64,000 nt of DNA from an uncultured Flavobacteriaceae bacterium (GCA_938011315.1 CALLUG010000008.1:1-64000), one strand, 5' to 3'; counted from the stretch's first letter, positions 25,588-34,573 are shown. The notes: a model not told the origin generated them from the sequence alone. Made by a program: numbers and translations.

Positions 25588-26205
25588 ATGTCATTAAAAA
25601 AAACCTTACTTCTCATTTTTTTGGTGCTATTAGTCGATCAAGTTTCTAAAATTTATATTAAAACACATTTCCAGTTACAAGAGCGTATTGAGGTTTTCAG
25701 TTGGTTTCAGGTCTTATTTGTCGAGAATGATGGTATGGCATGGGGGGCAAAGCTAAGTGACTTCGGCTCTTTTATTTCAGACAGAAATGCAAAAATCATA
25801 CTAACCAGCTTTAGACTTTTTGCAATAATTGGTATTGGTTATTGGCTAATAAAGTCTGTTATAAACAACACTTCAAAAATTTTAATCATAGCCGTAGCAC
25901 TAATTTTCTCGGGGGCATTAGGTAATATTATAGACTCTGTGTTTTACGGCATATGGTTTGGAAGTAGCTGGGGCGAAGTGGCATCGTTTTTACCTAAAGA
26001 AGGGGGCTATGAACACTTACTATTTGGCAACGTAGTAGATATGCTGCACTTTCCTATGTGGAGCGGAGTATTTCCTAATTGGGTGCCTGTTTGGGGAGGG
26101 CAAAGTTTTACGTTTTTTGAACCCGTTTTTAATATCGCAGACATGGCTATAACGAGCGGTGTTGGTATTTTAATTGTGTTTAATAAAAAAGCATTTGCCA
26201 AATAG
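25588..26205 (+). CDS. lspA: Lipoprotein signal peptidase (signal peptidase II)
   Basis: LspA cleaves signal peptides from prolipoproteins in the inner membrane. The 205-residue protein has four membrane helices, at about residues 4-20, 68-90, 98-115 and 175-198. The two catalytic aspartates can be placed: Asp in GALGNIIDSVFYG and Asp in VFNIADMAITSG. The loop between (GIWFGSSWGEVASFLPKEGG) is longer than in E. coli, as in other Bacteroidetes. It follows the ileS/DksA-like pair after a 217-bp gap in which no gene was seen. The window encodes several lipoproteins that would be its substrates. Confidence 0.92.
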   Translation: MSLKKTLLLIFLVLLVDQVSKIYIKTHFQLQERIEVFSWFQVLFVENDGMAWGAKLSDFGSFISDRNAKIILTSFRLFAIIGIGYWLIKSVINNTSKILIIAVALIFSGALGNIIDSVFYGIWFGSSWGEVASFLPKEGGYEHLLFGNVVDMLHFPMWSGVFPNWVPVWGGQSFTFFEPVFNIADMAITSGVGILIVFNKKAFAK

Positions 26206-26424
26206 TTTAAATACATTTTAAGCAATACATAGCTATGTTAAAACCAACAATAACAGATTATTTTAACAAAACAGAACAACAATTGTTATAATATCTTTTT
26301 TTACGACACACATTTTGCATAAAAAAATAGGCGCAAAATAATAAAAGCAAAATAAAATTTACTAAATTACAAACCTATTTATAACGTATAGCGCAATCTA
26401 AATATGTCCGATAGTTTTAAAAAT

Positions 26425-26449
26425 GGGTATATTAGGCATATATATACCC
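26425..26449. promoter_or_regulatory. Inverted repeat upstream of the 241-residue gene
   Basis: GGGTATA and TATACCC are separated by 11 bp, 40 bp before the start at 26489. It could be an operator or the end of an AT-rich spacer; no partner is known. Confidence 0.3.
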
Positions 26450-26488
26450 TAAATCTAAGCTAATGTTACGTTTATATAAGACTAAAGA

Positions 26489-27214
26489 ATGAAAAAGAAA
26501 TTAGAATCAGAACTAATAAGCATTGCCAACAGAATTCTCAAGCTAAAAGGAAAGGAAGATGTCTTAAAAATGTACGAAGAAGTTAGTGCATTACACGAAA
26601 AACTATCAGTCTTAAAATTTGCACACGAAAATTTTGAATCTAGCATAACGAGCGACGCTTCATTTTTTGGAATGTTAGACAAAGCCTTTAATAATACTGT
26701 TAGCGATAATATTGAAATTGAAGACAAAATATATGTCAATCTGGATGAGATAGAAGATGACGGAATAATAGAACCCGTTATGGAAAAGATAAAAGACATG
26801 GTCGCACAAATGCCACAAGAAACACAGCAAGTAGATAACATTATGGCTAGCATGTCGGTCAAGGAAGAGCCCAATAGTAATGATTTTGAAAGTATTACCG
26901 CAAATTTTAAAAACACCCCTATTTTTGAACCTATACAAGATTCAAAAATTAAGCAAAAAAAATCCTTAAACGATAAGCTTAAAAACGAAGCTTTTGCTAT
27001 TGGACTAAACGACAAATTAGCATTTGTAAAACATTTATTTAATAATAGTACAGAAGATTATGAGCGTGTTTTGTCTCAACTAAACACAGCTAGTAGCTAT
27101 ACGGAAGCTTCAAATTTAATTCAAGAAATTGTAAAACCAGACTATAACCACTGGATAAACAAAGACGAATACGAAGATCGATTTATGGAAATTATAGAAC
27201 GTAAATTTGCTTAA
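26489..27214 (+). CDS. Conserved hypothetical protein
   Basis: A 241-residue, acidic, soluble protein with no signal peptide. The N-terminal 60 residues form a helix-rich coiled-coil-like segment (LISIANRILKLKGKEDVLKM YEEVSALHEK), followed by a low-complexity linker. The C-terminal 85 residues (LNDKLKNEAFAIGLNDKLAF VKHLFNNSTEDYERVLSQLN) resemble a small helical domain often seen at the end of uncharacterised flavobacterial proteins. I can name no function. It is followed after 12 bp by rsmI and is likely co-transcribed. Confidence 0.65.
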   Translation: MKKKLESELISIANRILKLKGKEDVLKMYEEVSALHEKLSVLKFAHENFESSITSDASFFGMLDKAFNNTVSDNIEIEDKIYVNLDEIEDDGIIEPVMEKIKDMVAQMPQETQQVDNIMASMSVKEEPNSNDFESITANFKNTPIFEPIQDSKIKQKKSLNDKLKNEAFAIGLNDKLAFVKHLFNNSTEDYERVLSQLNTASSYTEASNLIQEIVKPDYNHWINKDEYEDRFMEIIERKFA

Positions 27215-27226
27215 AAACGATAGTAA

Positions 27227-27928
27227 ATGAGTAAACTTTACATTGTTCCTACTCCCATAGGCAACCTTAAAGACATGACGTTTAGGGCTGTTGAGGTATT
27301 GCAAGAGGTAGATTTAATTTTGGCAGAAGATACCAGAACTTCGGGTAAGTTACTAAAGCATTTCAAAATTAACACAAACTTACAGTCACACCATACCCAT
27401 AATGAGCACAAAACAATTGAAGCCCTAGTGCAAAAACTTAAAAACGATACCGCTATCGCATTAATTAGCGATGCAGGAACTCCTGCAATATCAGACCCCG
27501 GATTTTTACTAACTAGAGCTTGTGTAAAACACAATATTGAGGTAGATTGCCTACCCGGTGCAACAGCACTTATACCAGCATTGGTAAACTCTGGTTTACC
27601 AAACAATAGATTTGTGTTTGAAGGATTTTTGCCCGTAAAAAAAGGAAGACAAACCCGCTTACTGCTATTAGCACAAGAAAGTCGAACAATTATTTTTTAC
27701 GAATCTCCCCATAAACTTACCAAAACCCTAGCACACTTTTGCGAGTATTTTGGACAAGATAGGCAAATATCTATATCTAGAGAACTTACCAAACTATATG
27801 AAGAAACCATTAGAGGAACTGTAAAAGAACTCTTAGATCACTACACAAATACTCCCCCAAAAGGAGAAATTGTAATTGTAGTTGCAGGGAAAAACAAACT
27901 AAGCGGAAATGATAAACTAGACCTATAA
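27227..27928 (+). CDS. rsmI: 16S rRNA (cytidine-1402-2'-O)-methyltransferase
   Basis: RsmI methylates the ribose of C1402 in the decoding centre of 16S rRNA. The 233-residue protein is a tetrapyrrole-methylase-fold enzyme with the RsmI pattern YIVPTPIGNLKDMTFRAVEV, then ILAEDTRTSGKLLKHF, LISDAGTPAISDPG, and FYESPHKLTKTL with ISRELTKLYEE. All are standard and the length is typical for the Bacteroidetes form. It lies between the hypothetical gene (12 bp upstream) and a DNA glycosylase gene (14 bp downstream). Confidence 0.94.
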   Translation: MSKLYIVPTPIGNLKDMTFRAVEVLQEVDLILAEDTRTSGKLLKHFKINTNLQSHHTHNEHKTIEALVQKLKNDTAIALISDAGTPAISDPGFLLTRACVKHNIEVDCLPGATALIPALVNSGLPNNRFVFEGFLPVKKGRQTRLLLLAQESRTIIFYESPHKLTKTLAHFCEYFGQDRQISISRELTKLYEETIRGTVKELLDHYTNTPPKGEIVIVVAGKNKLSGNDKLDL

Positions 27929-27942
27929 TACAATTTTAATCT

Positions 27943-28521
27943 ATGGAAGAATTACTTATCGATATAAAACAATGCAGTATTTGTAAAGAACACTTACTAC
28001 TAGGTCCTCGCCCAGTAGCCGTAGCAGATCCAGAGTCTAAAATAATAATTATAGGACAAGCTCCGGGTACAAAAGTGCACGCCTCTGGCATTCCTTGGGA
28101 CGATGCAAGCGGGCGTCAACTCAGAAAATGGTTGGGAGTAACCAACGAGCAGTTTTATGACAAAAAAATGTTTGCCATCGTACCTATGGGTTTTTGCTAT
28201 CCTGGGAAAGGAAAAACAGGAGACCTCCCCCCACGACCAGAATGCGCGCCACAATGGCACGAACAACTCCTAAGCAAAATGCCTAAAGTAGAACTAGTAT
28301 TGCTCATTGGTATGTATGCACAAAATTATTATTTAAAAAAAGAAGCCAAACGTACACTCACAGAAACAGTTGCCAATTATAAAGCCTATTTGCCAAAATT
28401 TTTAACCCTACCACATCCATCACCACGTAATCGATTTTGGTTTACAAAAAACCCTTGGTTTGATACAGAAGTAATCCCAGAACTGCAAAAACGAGTTAAA
28501 GAAATGCTTCCCAATACATGA
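27943..28521 (+). CDS. Uracil-DNA glycosylase family protein
   Basis: A 192-residue UDG-superfamily protein likely to remove damaged bases from DNA. Motif 1 reads IIGQAPGTKVHASGIPWDDA with SGRQLRKWLG, and motif 2 reads TLPHPSPRNRFWF, with the catalytic-type His. Cys residues CSICKEH near the start may be the remains of an Fe-S site as in family 4. It lacks the four-Cys pattern of true family 4, so subfamily and substrate remain open. It is 14 bp after rsmI. Beyond it begins a 600-bp stretch without an intact gene. Confidence 0.82.
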   Translation: MEELLIDIKQCSICKEHLLLGPRPVAVADPESKIIIIGQAPGTKVHASGIPWDDASGRQLRKWLGVTNEQFYDKKMFAIVPMGFCYPGKGKTGDLPPRPECAPQWHEQLLSKMPKVELVLLIGMYAQNYYLKKEAKRTLTETVANYKAYLPKFLTLPHPSPRNRFWFTKNPWFDTEVIPELQKRVKEMLPNT

Positions 28522-28597
28522 AAATTCAAAAATAATTTTTCTCCCCTCAAAAATTAAGCATAATCATTACGATTAACTCAAAGACGTTTGCCTAAAA

Positions 28598-28667
28598 AAA
28601 TGGAAGGTATTGATACATAGACGCAATAGAAGCGAACAATACCGCTTATTTTGAGTAATAATTGGTA
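28598..28667 (+). repeat. MITE-like repeat, right half
   Basis: CATAGACGCAATAGAAGCGA, then CGCTTATTTTGAGTAATAAT and TGGTA match the right half of the family. The left half is missing, and the copy abuts the stop codon of a decayed gene on the minus strand. Confidence 0.6.
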
Positions 28668-28835
28668 TTAGTTTTCATATCCTTCAATTTCTATTTTTTC
28701 ACAACCAATTATAGTAAGGCACTGTAAAAAGAATGAAGCGCTAAAAGTACCTCAACTAATTTTGCTATCGATACTGGATTTTGTTCCTTCAATTCTCATT
28801 TGTTGAAGCATACTTACCAAATCCGAATTTGAAAA
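28668..28835 (-). pseudogene. Possible decayed gene remnant
   Basis: One minus-strand frame reads SDLVSMLQQMRIEGTKSSID ... SKIS, then an in-frame TGA (28752-28754), then GTFSASFFLQCLTIIGCEKI and EIEGYEN before TAA at 28668-28670. This looks like the C-terminus of a small protein with an internal stop. I cannot identify the family. The rest of the gap up to 29121 shows no gene, only AT-rich sequence. Confidence 0.35.
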
Positions 28836-29121
28836 TACCTCTACGAACCAATTCTAACTTTAGGAGTGGTTTGACTTTACCATTCCAATTCTAATACAAT
28901 TATAACTTTTATTTATTGTAGATTTGTATAATTATTTGCAAATACGCAAGCAATTAGGCGAAAATAAAAACATGCCACCTAATATCATCTACAAATAGCA
29001 GTGACTTTAACGTTTAATTAAAGTTAATTTTTTTATCTTTAAAGTCAATTAAAACACGAAAAATTAGCATGTTAATCCATTGTTATTTATACAAAAAACA
29101 CTAACATAACATATAAAAACG

Positions 29122-29688
29122 ATGTCATTAAAAACTAAAAATCCAGCATTATTATTAATCGATATGCAAGAAGGTTTTGATAATGAAGCACATTGGGGCG
29201 GCAATAGAAACAATAAAGATGCCGAAAAAAAAATAAAACATATTTTAGAAACGTGGCGAAAGTTACAACTACCCGTATTTCATATTATCCATAGCTCTCA
29301 AGACCCAAAGTCTCCTTTACACAAATCGCAACCTGGCTTTAAAATAAAAGATGAATTAAAACCTATAGATAGCGAACCTTTAATTATAAAACATGTAAAT
29401 AGTGCCTTTATAGGCACAAGCCTAAAAGAACAATTAACGACCCAAAACATACAAACATTAGTTATTGTAGGATTAACCACAAACCATTGTATCTCTACCA
29501 CAACAAGAATGGCAGGAAATTACGGATTTAATACAATACTAATCAGTGATGCTACTGCTACTTTTGATAGGAAAGGAGTTAATGGGGAGCTGTTTAGTGC
29601 CGATGTAATTCACAACACAACTCTAGCAAACCTAAGCGAAGAATTTGCGCAAATTTTAACCACACACACCTTACTAGAAACATTGTAA
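29122..29688 (+). CDS. Isochorismatase-family cysteine hydrolase
   Basis: A 188-residue cytoplasmic hydrolase of the isochorismatase/nicotinamidase fold. The triad is visible: Asp in ALLLIDMQEGF, Lys in IIKHVNSAFIGTSL, and Cys in LTTNHCISTTTRMA. Family members hydrolyse amides, ureas or isochorismate. The residues around the site do not let me choose, but closeness to nicotinamidase-like or peroxyureidoacrylate-like members is likely. It is monocistronic and convergent with the aspartyl-protease gene. Its upstream region (28836-29121) is AT-rich and shows no recognisable site. Confidence 0.88.
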   Translation: MSLKTKNPALLLIDMQEGFDNEAHWGGNRNNKDAEKKIKHILETWRKLQLPVFHIIHSSQDPKSPLHKSQPGFKIKDELKPIDSEPLIIKHVNSAFIGTSLKEQLTTQNIQTLVIVGLTTNHCISTTTRMAGNYGFNTILISDATATFDRKGVNGELFSADVIHNTTLANLSEEFAQILTTHTLLETL

Positions 29689-29703
29689 ACTATGTTAATA
29701 AAC

Positions 29704-30135
29704 CTAGCTTAGCAGGTATAAATATTTTTTATGATAATCTATAATAGCTTTTCCTTTTTTTAAAATATCCGCACCAATAATACCGTTAACAGCCACTGCA
29801 CCTTGAGTTGTTAATGCGGTATTTACATGTGTTAAGTCCAATAGGACTAAAGTCATTCGCTGTTGCTTCCATTTGCCAATAGTTATGATGTTTTTTTTAG
29901 ATATTTTGACTGGCATACTACTCGTACCAGCTCCACTAGCTTTAATTTCAGAGTCTTCAACAGTTAGCTCAAAAAATGATGCAAACTCAAAACCAACACA
30001 AGATGACGACGCTCCAGTATCTAGTATAAACCTCCCTTTAGCCCCATTTACAGTTGCCTTAATTTCAAAATGATTTGTTTTTATAAGCTTCAGCTTGATA
30101 GCAACATATCCTTTTTTGTATAGAAAATCTTTCAA
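29704..30135 (-). CDS. Retropepsin-like aspartyl protease
   Basis: A single-domain 143-residue protein with the retropepsin active-site pattern FILDTGASSSCVGFEF at about residue 38 and a flap followed by VNGIIGADILKKGKAIIDY, the second family motif (hydrophobic-hydrophobic-Gly). Such single-lobe proteins would act as homodimers. No signal peptide or membrane segment is visible, so it is probably cytoplasmic. Small clan AA proteases of this kind are common in Bacteroidetes and uncharacterised. The start at MKDFLYKKGYVAIKLKLIK precedes the first strand by only a few residues, as expected. Confidence 0.8.
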   Translation of the reverse strand: MKDFLYKKGYVAIKLKLIKTNHFEIKATVNGAKGRFILDTGASSSCVGFEFASFFELTVEDSEIKASGAGTSSMPVKISKKNIITIGKWKQQRMTLVLLDLTHVNTALTTQGAVAVNGIIGADILKKGKAIIDYHKKYLYLLS

Positions 30136-30186
30136 TGTACACTGTTTTATGCTTCAAATATAAGGTGCAAAGCTTATTTTTACACT

Positions 30187-30954
30187 ATGATAATTACAGA
30201 TACCCACACACACCTATACAGTGAAGCTTTTGATCAGGACAGAGATGCGATGATGCAACGCGCTATTGCCGCAGGAGTAAAACGTTTTTTTGTACCCGCT
30301 ATAGACTCAACGTACACAAAGGCAATGCTACAATTAAAAATAGATTATCCAGAATATGTATTTTTAATGGCAGGATTACATCCAACTCATGTAAAAAATA
30401 CGTTTAAAGACGAACTAAAACACGTACAAGAGGTGCTAAACAAGCATACTGTTGTGGCAGTAGGCGAAATAGGCATTGATTTGTACTGGGATAAAACAAC
30501 ATTAGGCATTCAACAAGATGCCTTTGTACACCAAATACAATTGGCAAAAAAGCATAAACTCCCTATCGTTATTCATTGTAGAGAGGCTTTTAATGAAGTA
30601 TTTGAAATATTAGAACAAGAACAAGGAAACGATTTGTTTGGTATTTTTCATTGCTTTACAGGAACTATAGCACAGGCACATAAAGCAATTTCGTACAATA
30701 TGGCACTAGGAATAGGAGGCGTTGTTACGTTTAAGAATGGGGATATCGATCAGTTTTTAAACACTATCGACCTTAAGCATATTGTTTTAGAAACCGATGC
30801 CCCCTATTTAGCTCCTGTTCCTTATAGAGGAAAACGCAACGAGAGTTGCTACATTGCTAATGTGCTAAAAAAAATGTCTGATATTTATACTATTTCAGAA
30901 GAAAAAATTGCCGAAATTACCACTCAAAATTCAAAAACCATATTTGGGATATAA
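30187..30954 (+). CDS. TatD-family metal-dependent deoxyribonuclease
   Basis: A 255-residue TIM-barrel metallo-hydrolase. Metal ligands can be placed in DTHTHLYSEAFDQDRD (two His), VAVGEIGIDLYWD (Glu), VIHCREAF (His), FHCFTGT (His) and ETDAPYLAPV (Asp). Members are 3'-5' exonucleases or D-amino-acyl-tRNA deacylase-like enzymes; in flavobacteria this gene is usually called tatD or ycfH-like. It overlaps nothing but lies 2 bp before the asparaginase gene, so the two are an operon. Confidence 0.92.
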   Translation: MIITDTHTHLYSEAFDQDRDAMMQRAIAAGVKRFFVPAIDSTYTKAMLQLKIDYPEYVFLMAGLHPTHVKNTFKDELKHVQEVLNKHTVVAVGEIGIDLYWDKTTLGIQQDAFVHQIQLAKKHKLPIVIHCREAFNEVFEILEQEQGNDLFGIFHCFTGTIAQAHKAISYNMALGIGGVVTFKNGDIDQFLNTIDLKHIVLETDAPYLAPVPYRGKRNESCYIANVLKKMSDIYTISEEKIAEITTQNSKTIFGI

Positions 30955-30956
30955 GC

Positions 30957-31982
30957 ATGAGTAAGCCAACAATTTTACTAATATACACAGGAGGAACCAT
31001 AGGAATGGCAAAAGACCCTAAAACAGGGAACTTACGCGCTTTTAATTTTGACAACTTATTAACAAAAATTCCTGAGTTAAACCTATTAGATTGTCAAATT
31101 ACTACAGTTTCTATTCAAGCTCCTATAGATTCTTCAAATATGACACCTAATCATTGGGTTGAAATTGCAGAACTCATTGAACATCATTATGAGCGTTGCG
31201 ATGGCTTTGTGGTGCTACACGGTAGCGATACAATGAGCTATACCGCCTCTGCTTTAAGTTTTATGCTAGAAAACTTAACAAAGCCCATAATTTTTACAGG
31301 GTCACAACTTCCTATAGGCGACCTAAGAACCGATGCTAAAGAAAACCTAATAACCTCTATACAAATAGCCGCCTTACAGCAAAAAGACACTGCCGTAGTA
31401 CAGGAAGTGGCTATTTATTTTGAATACAAACTATACCGAGCTAACCGCACAACAAAAATTAATGCTGAACATTTTGAAGCCTTTACATCCCTTAATTATC
31501 CTGCTTTAATAACCTCTGGCGTACACCTAAACATAAATTATGAAGCACTTTTTAAACCTAAATTAACACAAAAATTAAACATCCATAAAACACTAAACAC
31601 CAATGTTACGATTGTAAAATTATTTCCAGGCATTTCAAAACCCATTATAACAGCCTTATTCTCTTTACCACACTTAGAGGGTATTATACTAGAAACATTT
31701 GGAGCTGGAAATGCCATAACCAACAAGTGGTTTATTGAGCTACTACAAGCCACACTACAAAGAGGGGTACATATTGTAAATGTTACACAATGCCTACAAG
31801 GACATGTTATTATGGGACAATATGAAACAAGTACACAATTAAAAAAAATAGGCCTTATTTCGGGACATAATATCACTACAGAAGCAGCCGTTACAAAGTT
31901 AATGTACCTGTTAAGCAAAACAAATACACCAAATGAGTTTAGGATTGCTTACGAAACCTCGCTAAGAGGGGAGTTAAGTTAA
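30957..31982 (+). CDS. Type I (cytoplasmic) L-asparaginase
   Basis: The 341-residue enzyme hydrolyses L-asparagine to aspartate and ammonia. Both conserved threonine motifs are present: ILLIYTGGTIGMAKDPKTG at the N-terminus and DGFVVLHGSDTMSYTASAL at about residue 85, with Lys in RTDAKENLI. There is no signal peptide, so it is the cytoplasmic type I form. It is co-transcribed with the tatD-like gene (2-bp gap). The next gene downstream is tRNA-Ser. Confidence 0.9.
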   Translation: MSKPTILLIYTGGTIGMAKDPKTGNLRAFNFDNLLTKIPELNLLDCQITTVSIQAPIDSSNMTPNHWVEIAELIEHHYERCDGFVVLHGSDTMSYTASALSFMLENLTKPIIFTGSQLPIGDLRTDAKENLITSIQIAALQQKDTAVVQEVAIYFEYKLYRANRTTKINAEHFEAFTSLNYPALITSGVHLNINYEALFKPKLTQKLNIHKTLNTNVTIVKLFPGISKPIITALFSLPHLEGIILETFGAGNAITNKWFIELLQATLQRGVHIVNVTQCLQGHVIMGQYETSTQLKKIGLISGHNITTEAAVTKLMYLLSKTNTPNEFRIAYETSLRGELS

Positions 31983-32060
31983 AATTAACAGACAAAGTTT
32001 TATAGTTCAAGTTTTTTTTTGTTATTTCCCCATCCGTAAAAAAAGACTAATTTATGCCTT

Positions 32061-32148
32061 AGAGAGGTGGCCGAGTGGTCGAAGGCGCACGCCTGGAAAG
32101 TGTGTATACGCCAAAAGCGTATCGAGGGTTCGAATCCCTTCCTCTCTG
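32061..32148 (+). tRNA. tRNA-Ser (anticodon GGA)
   Basis: A class II tRNA with a long variable arm (TATACG-CCAAAA-CGTAT). The acceptor AGAGAGG pairs with CCTCTCT, the D-arm contains GGCCGAGTGG, the anticodon stem is CACGC/GTGTG with loop CTGGAAA (anticodon GGA), and the T-arm is GAGGG-TTCGAAT-CCCTT. CCA is not encoded. It lies just before the ExbB gene, and part of it is translatable by accident. Confidence 0.95.
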
Positions 32149-32225
32149 CAATAAAAATTTTAACACATAAATTAGTTTTTTTTTATATCTTTAACCCTTT
32201 AATTAATAAAATAAGAATTAATAAC

Positions 32226-32990
32226 ATGAAAAGATTATTTTCTATTCTAACCGTTGCTTTTTTCATGGCAATAGGATCAGTAAACGCTGCAACAGTTAAC
32301 TTAAACGCAACTGCTAGCACAGTAATGACCGCAGTACAAGATGATGTACCGTCTGTTACATTTCATCAAGAACTAAAAAATAGATTTCTCGAAGGAGGGC
32401 CTACGTTTATGGGTATTGTATTGTTATGTTTAATTCTAGGATTAGCAATTGCTATAGAAAGAATTATCTTTTTAAACCTATCGACAACAAATTCCAAAAA
32501 ACTAACTGAAAGTGTGCAAGATGCACTCGCTTCTGGAGGTGTTGAAGCAGCAAAAGAAGTTTGTAGAAATACAAAAGGCCCTGTAGCATCTATTTTTTAT
32601 CAAGGATTAGACAGAGCTACAGAAGATATTGACGCCGCCGAGAAAGCTGTTGTAGCTTATGGTGGTGTGCAAATGGGACAGTTAGAAAAAAATGTGTCAT
32701 GGATTTCTTTATTTATAGCCCTAGCACCAATGCTTGGTTTTATGGGAACGGTAATTGGAATGATACAAGCATTTGATAAAATTGAAGCTGCAGGAGGTAT
32801 GGATGCATCCTTAGTTGCAGGAGGTATCAAGGTCGCACTTTTAACAACCGTATTTGGTTTGGTTGTAGCAATTATACTTCAGATATTTTACAATTATATT
32901 ATTGCAAAAATTGATAGTATCGTTAACGATATGGAAGATGCGTCTATTTCTTTAATGGACATCTTGGTCGATCACAAAAATAATAACTAA
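32226..32990 (+). CDS. MotA/TolQ/ExbB proton channel family protein
   Basis: A 254-residue inner-membrane protein, the proton-channel subunit of an ExbB-ExbD energy-transduction complex that powers TonB-dependent outer-membrane transport. I place the start at ATG 32226, where a hydrophobic N-terminal segment begins (MKRLFSILTVAFFMAIGSVN); an upstream frame runs through tRNA-Ser and is not used. Three membrane helices are seen, at about residues 60-80, 157-178 and 197-225. The family motif ALAPMLGFMGTVIGMIQAF and the polar residues of LVAGGIKVALLTTVFGLVVA are typical. It heads a four-gene operon. Confidence 0.9.
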   Translation: MKRLFSILTVAFFMAIGSVNAATVNLNATASTVMTAVQDDVPSVTFHQELKNRFLEGGPTFMGIVLLCLILGLAIAIERIIFLNLSTTNSKKLTESVQDALASGGVEAAKEVCRNTKGPVASIFYQGLDRATEDIDAAEKAVVAYGGVQMGQLEKNVSWISLFIALAPMLGFMGTVIGMIQAFDKIEAAGGMDASLVAGGIKVALLTTVFGLVVAIILQIFYNYIIAKIDSIVNDMEDASISLMDILVDHKNNN

Positions 32991-33005
32991 ACACACAACA
33001 TTATT

Positions 33006-33434
33006 ATGTTATATAAAGTAGTTAAGTATTTAGCTTTAGCCTTAGCCCTAATTGCCGTAGTTTTTGGGGTAATGATCATGGCAAAAACTAAAGAAGAATT
33101 GAGTATCAACGGTGCTTTGTTAGACAATATGTTGACTGTAACCTATATTGTATTATTGTTAATATTAGCACTAGTTGTAATTTACGTTGTAGTAAACGTG
33201 TTTTCTAGTAAACAAGCAATGATGAGCACACTAAAAGGTCTTGGTGCTTTTTTACTAGTCGCTATTATTGCCTATGCTTTAGCAGACGGTTCTCCCTCTG
33301 TAAAAGGCGGAGAAACATTTTCGGGCGGAACCACCAAAATGGTTAATACAGGCTTATATCTTTTTTATGGATTAGCGATTATAGCCATTGGTTCTATGGT
33401 TTGGTCTGGAATAACTAAAATGATTAAAAAATAA
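33006..33434 (+). CDS. Membrane protein between ExbB and ExbD genes
   Basis: A 142-residue protein with four hydrophobic helices (about residues 7-27, 40-62, 74-92 and 113-135) and little soluble sequence. It begins 15 bp after exbB and ends 9 bp before the first exbD-like gene, an arrangement common in flavobacterial ExbBD operons. It is not an ExbB or ExbD homologue by its residues. I take it as an accessory subunit of the complex; function unknown. Confidence 0.7.
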   Translation: MLYKVVKYLALALALIAVVFGVMIMAKTKEELSINGALLDNMLTVTYIVLLLILALVVIYVVVNVFSSKQAMMSTLKGLGAFLLVAIIAYALADGSPSVKGGETFSGGTTKMVNTGLYLFYGLAIIAIGSMVWSGITKMIKK

Positions 33435-33443
33435 TGTACTCAT

Positions 33444-34067
33444 ATGGCTAGAAGAGGAACACCAGAAGTAAATGCAGGCTCTATGGCAGATATTGCGTTT
33501 TTACTATTAATCTTTTTTTTGGTAACAACAGATATTGCAACAGACTCTGGGTTAAATAGGAAATTACCTAGAATAGAAGAAGAGCCGCCGACGCCCCCTG
33601 TAATTAAAGAGAGAAATGTTTTTAAAATTATAGTCAGTAAAAATAATGAACTCTTAGTAGAAGATGATAGGATGGATATTGCAGATTTGAGACAAGCTGC
33701 AATAGATTTTATAGACAATGGTGCTGGTATAGGCAATACAGGCCAGCCGTGCAACTATTGTAAAGGCAAAAAAGATGAAGCATCCTCAGTACACCCTGAT
33801 AAGGCCATTATTTCTTTAGAAAACGAAAGAGGCACTAGTTATGAAACTTACATTTCTATCCAAAATGAATTAATTGCGGCCTACAATCATTTAAGGAATA
33901 TAAGATCTCAGGATTTGTATGGCGTCTCATTTGTAGAAATGCAAGAAAAGTATAAGGATGCTGGACGATACGGCATTACAGATGAAGAAAAAGAAAAAAT
34001 GAAAGAAAAGATTGAGAGTATTAAAAAAGAATACCCACAATTGCTGTCTGAAATTGTAGACAAATAA
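33444..34067 (+). CDS. ExbD/TolR family protein with a CxxC insert
   Basis: A 207-residue biopolymer transporter of the ExbD/TolR type: a short cytoplasmic N-terminus, one membrane helix with the conserved Asp (GSMADIAFLLLIFFLVTTDI, Asp at about residue 15) and a periplasmic domain. The periplasmic part is longer than usual and carries an insert with a Cys pair (TGQPCNYCKGKKDEASSVHP) and a long charged C-terminal helix (TDEEKEKMKEKIESIKKEYP). The CxxC could form a disulfide in the periplasm. It pairs with ExbB and a second ExbD in the same operon. Confidence 0.88.
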   Translation: MARRGTPEVNAGSMADIAFLLLIFFLVTTDIATDSGLNRKLPRIEEEPPTPPVIKERNVFKIIVSKNNELLVEDDRMDIADLRQAAIDFIDNGAGIGNTGQPCNYCKGKKDEASSVHPDKAIISLENERGTSYETYISIQNELIAAYNHLRNIRSQDLYGVSFVEMQEKYKDAGRYGITDEEKEKMKEKIESIKKEYPQLLSEIVDK

Positions 34068-34090
34068 TTTTTTTTAAAAACAAAATAGTT

Positions 34091-34573
34091 ATGTCAAAAT
34101 TTAAAAAGAAAAAAGATGGAGGACTACCACCTGTAAATACTGCAGCACTTCCTGATATTGTTTTTATGCTATTATTTTTCTTTATGGTGGCTACAGTAAT
34201 TAAAGAAGATCAGCTTAAAATACAAAATGTCATTCCCTTTGCAGATCAAATTGAAAAACTAGATAAAAAAAATCCAGTAAGCTATATTTATATTGGTAAA
34301 CCTAGCGACAATTATAAAAATCAATTTGGTAGCGAAGCTCGAATTCAGCTAAATGATCAATTTGCAGATGTCAATGAAGTAGGGCGATTTGTAAATATTG
34401 AACGCTCACTTTTAAGAGAAGAACTTATTCCTTATCTAACCATAGCTCTAAAAGTAGATAGAGAGTCTAAAATGGGTATTGTTAATGATGTAAAAGAAGA
34501 ACTTCGAAAAGTAAATGCCCTGAAAGTTAATTATACCACAAAAAAAGGAGAGTACACTAAAAATGATCGCTAA
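34091..34573 (+). CDS. ExbD/TolR family protein (second copy)
   Basis: A 160-residue ExbD/TolR protein. The membrane helix has the conserved Asp (LPDIVFMLLFFFMVATVIKE), followed by a regular periplasmic domain ending in NDVKEELRKVNALKVNYTTK. It lacks the CxxC insert of the preceding copy. Having two different ExbD proteins is usual in Bacteroidetes; they may form a heteromer with ExbB. A strong terminator closes the operon about 45 bp downstream. Confidence 0.9.
   Translation: MSKFKKKKDGGLPPVNTAALPDIVFMLLFFFMVATVIKEDQLKIQNVIPFADQIEKLDKKNPVSYIYIGKPSDNYKNQFGSEARIQLNDQFADVNEVGRFVNIERSLLREELIPYLTIALKVDRESKMGIVNDVKEELRKVNALKVNYTTKKGEYTKNDR

Noticed and set aside
32067-32225. An upstream extension of the ExbB reading frame beginning inside tRNA-Ser
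   Set aside because: It translates the tRNA gene; the natural start with a hydrophobic N-terminal segment is ATG 32226.
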